Below, in pieces: positions 23,102 to 27,353 of a DNA stretch of 27,353 nt. The notes below the pieces were generated by a model. The model worked only from the letters and a program-made list of their open reading frames with translations. It searched no databases and was not told the DNA's origin. Origin of the DNA: a virus; IMG/VR virus record IMGVR_UViG_3300025132_000224, positions 1-27,353 of that record; one strand, given 5' to 3'. Position 1 is the stretch's first letter, and the number at the start of each line of letters is the position of its first letter. A program made the position numbers and the translations under genes.

Positions 23102-23412
23102 ATCATTTACCTTATTTTATGGGATAATATAGCAACAATAGGGGTTTTTTATCGGAAATCAACTAAAAAGTTGCCCCTTATACATATCTAGCTCAGAATT
23201 AAGAAAAAAATTTTTACACTTTATCACGATGTAACCCGATAACCTGATAACCTTTTTAAAATATGTTCTTGTCTGAAGGAACTTTTTTTGCACTAAATTT
23301 TTTTTCTATTTTTCTGGGTAGATTACTTTATAGGGCTTTTTGATACTTACCCTGTTTGACATATCAGACTATATGGGATACTTTAACCTTCCACTATATT
23401 GAGGAAAAGAAA
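23102..23412. promoter_or_regulatory. AT-rich divergent intergenic region with iterations; candidate origin or control region
   Basis: About 310 bases have no gene. TAACC occurs three times at 8-base spacing (23232-23252). Long A and T runs flank it. CAACT/AGTTG (23160-23164, 23169-23173) is a perfect small hairpin, and AGGGG (23140-23144)/CCCCT (23074+100) at 23174-23178 extend it. TCCCATA motifs stand at both ends (23118-23124 and 23372-23378, read on the minus strand). A possible minus promoter serves the small-gene cluster. Replication origin function is speculation based on composition and iterations. Confidence 0.4.
23356..23384 (+). promoter_or_regulatory. Sigma70-type promoter
   Basis: TTGACA (23356-23361) and TACTTT (23379-23384) are 17 bases apart. 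The TCCCATA motif, as TATGGGA on this strand, lies at the end of the spacer. It drives the gene at 23413 through a short leader. Confidence 0.7.
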
Positions 23413-23637
23413 ATGAAATATATCCACATTAATCAGCACGTTATACGAGCAAATAAAAAAGAAGGGAAAAACGACCCTGTAATTACAATTAAGCAGGGTA
23501 AACAAAATACGTATGCCCACCAAGTTGAAATACTAGGCCCATCAACTGTTGTTTATTCTGGTAATGATAAGACTTTATTGTCCTGCGGGGCCCGTGTTGC
23601 CATCAAAACAAACAGTCAAGTGAGGGTAATTAAATGA
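23413..23637 (+). CDS. Small hypothetical protein
   Basis: The product is 74 aa from the ATG at 23413, chosen because GAGGAAAAG stands just upstream. It is basic and strand-rich: KYIHINQHVIRANKK, DPVITIKQGKQNTYAHQVEI and a C-terminal GARVAIKTNSQVRVIK. This fits a small beta-barrel-like or strand-rich protein. It overlaps the next gene by 4 bases (ATGA), so the two are coupled. Its family was not recognised. Confidence 0.65.
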   Translation: MKYIHINQHVIRANKKEGKNDPVITIKQGKQNTYAHQVEILGPSTVVYSGNDKTLLSCGARVAIKTNSQVRVIK

Positions 23638-24341
23638 CAGTCAAGTTAGTGTCTAAATCAAGAGCCCAAAAAACAACAGGTATTGCGACTACTTATAGAG
23701 CAGGGAATATAAATAAATTTGGTACTTGCCCCTCTACTTGCCCTTTTTTAGATCGTCATTCAAAAGGAACAGAAAAAATTGATCTAGAGTACACTAAGGC
23801 ATTGAGTCAGGCCGTAGCACCTCAAGGCCAATCATGGCTTTATACCCATTTTAAAGTTGACCAATGGATTAAAATTGCTCGTAAAGGTAAAACAATTTTT
23901 AATTATAGTACTGATAGCATCAAGCAGGCTATTAGATTTTTTAATAAAAAAATACCTGTTGTTACTGTTGTGTCTGATACATTCTGGGCAGAGAACCCTG
24001 CTAAAAGAATAATTAAAGGTATTGTTTTTTTACGTTGTCCGGCTGAGATAAATAAAAAGATAACCTGTGCAAACTGCGGAGGGAAAACGGCCTTATGTGC
24101 CCAAAAAAATCGTAAGCAGATAATTTGTTTTACAGAACACGGCATTCAAAAAAAATTGGCTAACCAAAGAAAGGGGGGCTGTTATGCTCATTCTGGCTTT
24201 CATACTCGGATAGCTTGGAATAATACCCTAGACGAAAAATCCTCTTTATCTGATGGAGACAGGGTTCTTGCATGGAGCCAAACTCTAAAAGATAAAACAA
24301 GAATTAGATTTCATGTAGCAGGAGATATAGGCCTCACTTGA
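23634..24341 (+). CDS. DUF7227-like phage protein, apparently C-terminally truncated
   Basis: The product is 235 aa. GTCPSTCPF near residue 30, a zinc-ribbon-like ITCANCGGKTALC near 145, GGCYAHSGF near 177 and RIRFHVAGDIG at the end are the marks of a cysteine-rich phage family I recall as DUF7227. In that family the protein continues well past the HVAGD box; here TGA follows within five residues, and only 84 bases remain before the next gene. It overlaps the gene before by 4 bases. A terminator follows. The function is unknown; an Fe-S or zinc site is suggested by the cysteines. Confidence 0.6.
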   Translation: MTVKLVSKSRAQKTTGIATTYRAGNINKFGTCPSTCPFLDRHSKGTEKIDLEYTKALSQAVAPQGQSWLYTHFKVDQWIKIARKGKTIFNYSTDSIKQAIRFFNKKIPVVTVVSDTFWAENPAKRIIKGIVFLRCPAEINKKITCANCGGKTALCAQKNRKQIICFTEHGIQKKLANQRKGGCYAHSGFHTRIAWNNTLDEKSSLSDGDRVLAWSQTLKDKTRIRFHVAGDIGLT

Positions 24342-24371
24342 CCTTGTATAAGATTATATGCTACTTTCTGG

Positions 24372-24397
24372 AGGCCGTAATAAATACGGCCTTTTTT
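24372..24397 (+). terminator. Rho-independent terminator
   Basis: AGGCCGTA (24372-24379) and TACGGCCT (24385-24392) form a perfect 8-bp stem with loop ATAAA, followed by a T-run to 24397. It closes the two-gene unit at 23413-24341. Confidence 0.88.
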
Positions 24398-24425
24398 ATT
24401 AACCACTTATGGAGATTTTTATATT

Positions 24426-25718
24426 ATGAATAATATAATTAATATCGGCAAATCCTCAACCGACTTGTCGTTGAATATTGGAGATATTGTTGCACCTGAT
24501 ATGAGAAATTGTATTAATCAATTGGATAACCATCGAGGAGACTTACTAGGGTCTTATATACAATCGGTCGGAGAACTAGCAACCAGACAAATTTTAATGA
24601 TCGAAATTAAGGATACTCATTTTGAGTTTATAGATGGCGAAGTTAAACTTGTAATTAATGCTCATTCTAGTCCTAATCACCCTGATTATCCTCGACTGGA
24701 ATGTTCTTTAACAAATACCGCAGTAACCAATATTGCATCTGCTTCCAGATCATATAATGGTGGAGCATTGTCAGTTCATTTTGTTAGAGAATGTATTCTA
24801 GACGCTGGTCTAATTGATAGTGAAGCAGGCTTGAATGCACTCAACGAGAAATGGCATCAGAGGGACTTTGTAGAGGAAAATGGCAAGTATACTCTCAAAA
24901 GACCCAGACTATTGTCAGCTCGAGTACTTCTTAATCAGGACGGGACACACCGTTTAGCTTTTCTGGGTTCAGATAAGTACAGGCCAATTGAGGATAAGTT
25001 TATTTTAGACGCAGTGTTGCCCGAATTAGCTAAACAAGAGGTAAATTTTACAATATCAGGTTTCAAAAAAACTGACGATGTCACGACTTTTAGCTTTAAA
25101 AGTAAAACATTAGTGGAAGAACCGGTTGAAGGTTCGCTTGTCGCTTATGGTGTAAATCTCAGAAATTCTTGCACCGGTAAATCGGGCGTTCTTATATCTC
25201 CGCTTGTTATTACTTGCTTCTGTGATAATGGCCAGACAATGGTCACGTCTGGCAATGTCAGAAAAAACCACGTTCAGCGAGCAGTCACTAGTCTGGGCGT
25301 TATTAGTCGCGAAACAATAGAGAGCGATAACAGAACAGTTGGATTAGCCTTGAGAGATGCTACTGCTAGTGTTGTTAATAAGGATAATTTTAAAACTGAG
25401 ATGGCGTTATTTGAGGAAGTCGGAAAAGAACTTTATACGCCAGAATTTCAGTCTTCAGACCGCTATGCAGAAGTTTGCAGTCGTGTCCAAAAAGAGCTTA
25501 AGTTACCGGACGTTGATGGACAAAGAATGAGAGATGAACTCATTAAGGCCAAGGCCAATCAAGACGGCATAGCCGGAAAGCCGTTAAGTAACTATGACAT
25601 CATGCAGGCAATAACAGCCCTGCAACATTCAGCAACGGCAGACGACCACCAGATGTACATGCAAGCAGGACAGAGGTTTGTTAGTAACACAAGCTTACGG
25701 CAAAAATTAGTCGCCTAG
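24426..25718 (+). CDS. DUF932-like phage/plasmid protein
   Basis: The product is 430 aa. AFLGSDKYRPIEDKFILDAV near residue 180 matches the 'aflSdrYrpidN' box of DUF932 (TIGR03299-type) proteins, and CFCDNGQTMVTSGNVRKNHV near 265 matches their 'C.NG......R' box. Such proteins occur in many phages and plasmids; a role in DNA recombination or replication has been suggested, not proven. The start has GGAG upstream. It is flanked by terminators on both sides, so it is a single-gene unit. Its promoter is not obvious. Confidence 0.75.
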   Translation: MNNIINIGKSSTDLSLNIGDIVAPDMRNCINQLDNHRGDLLGSYIQSVGELATRQILMIEIKDTHFEFIDGEVKLVINAHSSPNHPDYPRLECSLTNTAVTNIASASRSYNGGALSVHFVRECILDAGLIDSEAGLNALNEKWHQRDFVEENGKYTLKRPRLLSARVLLNQDGTHRLAFLGSDKYRPIEDKFILDAVLPELAKQEVNFTISGFKKTDDVTTFSFKSKTLVEEPVEGSLVAYGVNLRNSCTGKSGVLISPLVITCFCDNGQTMVTSGNVRKNHVQRAVTSLGVISRETIESDNRTVGLALRDATASVVNKDNFKTEMALFEEVGKELYTPEFQSSDRYAEVCSRVQKELKLPDVDGQRMRDELIKAKANQDGIAGKPLSNYDIMQAITALQHSATADDHQMYMQAGQRFVSNTSLRQKLVA

Positions 25719-25745
25719 ATAATCTAAAATTTTTTAAAACTTGAG

Positions 25746-25778
25746 CCCCAGAAGACTAAACCCTTCTGGGGTTTTTTT
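25746..25778 (+). terminator. Rho-independent terminator (copy 1 of the repeated module)
   Basis: CCCCAGAAG (25746-25754) and CTTCTGGGG (25763-25771) form a 9-bp stem, followed by seven T. The sequence CTTGAGCCCCAGAAGA is shared with the second copy. Confidence 0.92.
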
Positions 25779-25786
25779 ATCGACCG

Positions 25787-25837
25787 TCCCATAACTTGCC
25801 ATAAACAAAAAAATGAATTATTCTTTTCTAGTTCGTT
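25787..25837 (+). promoter_or_regulatory. 51-bp repeated promoter, copy 1
   Basis: TTGCCA (25796-25801) and TATTCT (25819-25824) are 17 bases apart within a 51-base segment identical to 26261-26311. TCCCATA (25787-25793) stands just upstream of the -35 box. A leader of about 30 bases with AGGAG leads to the gene at 25863. Confidence 0.8.
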
Positions 25838-25862
25838 CAATCTAAACAGGAGATATTAAAAC

Positions 25863-26144
25863 ATGAAAAATAAACCAATCACTATTGAAAAGTTGCCTCT
25901 AATAGTTGCTACGCTGAAAAACTCTTTTCCGGATGTTCCTATTTATGAGGAATCTACCCCAGAAGACTGGGAAACCATAGCAGAGGTATGGAACATGGCT
26001 ATATCTGATGGAGTAGACCCTGAGGAATACTTTGCTGAGGCATGTAAGGGAAGCAAAAAAAACGTAATAGAAGGTCTCTCTTTTTTCGCCCACACTTTGG
26101 CACAAATAGAGCAGGACTGTTACACCGCCGAAAAATTGAATTAG
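25863..26144 (+). CDS. Small acidic hypothetical protein in a cassette
   Basis: The product is 93 aa and acidic, with SFPDVPIYEESTPEDWETIA and a helical part AEVWNMAISDGVDPEEYFAEA. GGAG stands upstream of the ATG. Both flanks carry copies of the same terminator plus promoter module, so the gene reads as an exchangeable single-gene cassette with its own promoter. No family was recognised. A small acidic early protein could be an inhibitor of a host factor, but nothing shows it here. Confidence 0.7.
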   Translation: MKNKPITIEKLPLIVATLKNSFPDVPIYEESTPEDWETIAEVWNMAISDGVDPEEYFAEACKGSKKNVIEGLSFFAHTLAQIEQDCYTAEKLN

Positions 26145-26193
26145 AATTTTTAAAAAATTTTTTAAAAGACTTAATTTTTTAGTAACCCTTGAG

Positions 26194-26225
26194 CCCCAGA
26201 AGATTGGCCCCTTCTGGGGTTTTTT
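26194..26225 (+). terminator. Rho-independent terminator (copy 2 of the repeated module)
   Basis: The same stem as copy 1, CCCCAGAAG (26194-26202) and CTTCTGGGG (26211-26219), with a different loop (ATTGGCCC), followed by six T. Confidence 0.92.
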
Positions 26226-26260
26226 CGTGCGCGAGCCTGGACTGCTGCGCTCTCAGATAA

Positions 26261-26311
26261 TCCCATAACTTGCCATAAACAAAAAAATGAATTATTCTTT
26301 TCTAGTTCGTT
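26261..26311 (+). promoter_or_regulatory. 51-bp repeated promoter, copy 2
   Basis: Identical over 51 bases to 25787-25837. TTGCCA is at 26270-26275 and TATTCT at 26293-26298, 17 bases apart. It serves the gene at 26338. Between terminator and promoter, this copy holds an additional GC-richer stretch (26226-26260) that copy 1 lacks. Confidence 0.8.
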
Positions 26312-26337
26312 TAACTTAACAAAGGAGATATTAAAAA

Positions 26338-26838
26338 ATGAACAATGTTACTTTCAAATTACATACACAACCAGACCAACACACTTTTCAGCGTGACGGT
26401 CTTCCTACAACCGCTCTGGGCCAGAGGATAGAGGCCGAGAGAGACGCCTTAAGCTTGATTAAAATTAAACCGCTAAAATTGAGCTCTAACCGATCAGCGA
26501 GCCCCAATCATATCGTTATTATGACCCCCCATTGGAAGGCCTTGCAGTCCTATCAGACCATCGTAGCAGTGACTAATCGAGTAAATTATGAAATACAAAT
26601 TCCGCAGATCGATTTAGATATTCAGTACTGGGATTTTTCGAAAACAACTTCTAGATATCTACATGAATTTTTAGAGCTCAGCAGGGGAGACCTTCAACTG
26701 CGGATCCGCAACGGATTAATTAATTTTCAACGTCTGAACGGGAAAGGGCACAGAGTGGAAAAAGATGGTTCAACTTTGTACTACACCGAAAAGCAGAAAC
26801 AGATGCCAAGAGGAGGATTTCATTATGTCAGAGCTTGA
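26338..26838 (+). CDS. Small hypothetical phage protein
   Basis: The product is 166 aa. SYQTIVAVTNRV near residue 78 followed by YWDFSKTTSRYLHEFLEL near 100 is a pattern ('SY.T.VA ... S.TT..H...F') that I have seen in short phage proteins of unknown function. GGAG stands upstream of the ATG. It lies behind the second copy of the repeated promoter. The next gene overlaps it by 14 bases. Confidence 0.65.
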   Translation: MNNVTFKLHTQPDQHTFQRDGLPTTALGQRIEAERDALSLIKIKPLKLSSNRSASPNHIVIMTPHWKALQSYQTIVAVTNRVNYEIQIPQIDLDIQYWDFSKTTSRYLHEFLELSRGDLQLRIRNGLINFQRLNGKGHRVEKDGSTLYYTEKQKQMPRGGFHYVRA

Positions 26839-27145
26839 GATATCAATTAGTCAGTTGCCGGACGTAATCCGTGCAGGCTATGAGGTCAAGGTCTTTAACG
26901 CTTGGGGCGAGTACCTTCAAAATATCTACACCGTCAGAGAGGCTAAAGCTTTATGGCCTAATCATTCTATTGAGATCCACACAGACAAGGCAGGCTATCC
27001 TTCTTTGTGCTTTGGTATCTTGACCGAGGAGGACGCAATACCGGACTATCAGGACGATGGATACGCGGAGGCCAGAGAGTCCTACAACCGACAAGGCCTA
27101 GATCTGTCATACTCTCAATACTTGGCCACATATGGGCCGGAGTAA
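26825..27145 (+). CDS. Small hypothetical protein
   Basis: The product is 106 aa from the ATG at 26825, with AGGAG upstream; a longer frame to 26765 lacks a site. It contains VKVFNAWGEYLQNIYTVREA and an acidic middle DYQDDGYAEARESYNRQG. The 14-base overlap with the gene before suggests coupled expression from the same promoter. The family was not recognised. Confidence 0.65.
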   Translation: MSELEISISQLPDVIRAGYEVKVFNAWGEYLQNIYTVREAKALWPNHSIEIHTDKAGYPSLCFGILTEEDAIPDYQDDGYAEARESYNRQGLDLSYSQYLATYGPE

Positions 27146-27203
27146 TAGGCTATAAACACTTGGCCCCTGCGCCTCTCACAGAGGGCCCAGAACCTACCAG
27201 ACG

Positions 27204-27239
27204 AGCCCCGAGGATATAATCACCTCGGGGCTTTTTTTT
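27204..27239 (+). terminator. Rho-independent terminator
   Basis: AGCCCCGAGG (27204-27213) and CCTCGGGGCT (27223-27232) form a 10-bp stem, followed by a T-run to 27239. It ends the unit at 26338-27145. Confidence 0.92.
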
Positions 27240-27353
27240 GGGCCATTCTGGAGCGTCCTAGAGCCTTGAACCATGGGCCACAGGCAACCGCCACCAATTG
27301 GATCCGCAGACCAACAGCCTGGCACACTTCTAAAAAATTAAGCAAAATCAAAC
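27240..27353. other. No gene seen to the window end
   Basis: No ORF, promoter or hairpin stands out in this GC-richer tail. It is probably the leader of a gene outside the window. Confidence 0.4.

Noticed and set aside
26226-26260. GC-rich stretch between terminator and promoter copy 2 as a small gene
   Set aside because: Too short and without start or ribosome site.
25787-26311. CRISPR-like repeats
   Set aside because: Only two copies, with whole genes between them and promoter content.

Overview
The window is an AT-rich segment of a tailed double-stranded DNA phage, probably a short-tailed lytic marine phage broadly like the HMO-2011 type. The evidence is a run of large virion/ejection-type proteins, an M15 lysis peptidase, a replication set built on a family A DNA polymerase, a small terminase subunit, and many tiny ORFs overlapping by 1-17 nt. 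No host gene, integrase, tRNA, rRNA or CRISPR array was seen. The host cannot be named from this sequence. Portal, capsid, tail and large terminase genes lie outside.

Region 1 (1-9059, + strand) is the late block. It holds the 3' end of a structural gene, three large poorly characterised genes (390, 875 and 1427 aa) with the look of internal/ejection proteins, a 52-aa one-helix holin-like gene and an M15 endolysin.

Region 2 (9048-17206) is replication. A SNF2-type helicase on the minus strand diverges from a + operon: a coiled-coil protein, an SSB-like protein ending in a DIPF tip, an AEP-type primase, a UvrD-type helicase and PolA with exonuclease. PolA carries Leu at the position of E. coli Phe762. 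A ribbon-helix-helix protein with its own promoter and terminator closes the block.

Region 3 (17236-18755, minus) is six small genes with unusually long overlaps, led by a DUF6378-like gene. Its divergent promoter region faces a + strand transcription unit of about 180 nt (18824-19002) that looks like a structured, double-pseudoknotted non-coding RNA. This is the best candidate for something undescribed. It lies directly upstream of the small terminase gene, which overlaps a PD-(D/E)xK nuclease gene by 140 nt.

Region 4 (19942-23101, minus) holds a cysteine-peptidase-like gene with a near-perfect sigma70 promoter, then eleven tightly packed small genes, several with zinc-ribbon cysteines. Two of these (58 and 57 aa) are very short. 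They appear translationally coupled.

Region 5 (23102-27353, + strand) starts with an AT-rich divergent intergenic region with short iterations, a candidate origin or control region. It continues with a truncated DUF7227-like gene, a DUF932-like gene and three small genes. A duplicated terminator-plus-promoter module separates the small genes like exchangeable cassettes. A motif, TCCCATA, recurs at the promoters of regions 4 and 5 and may be a phage operator.
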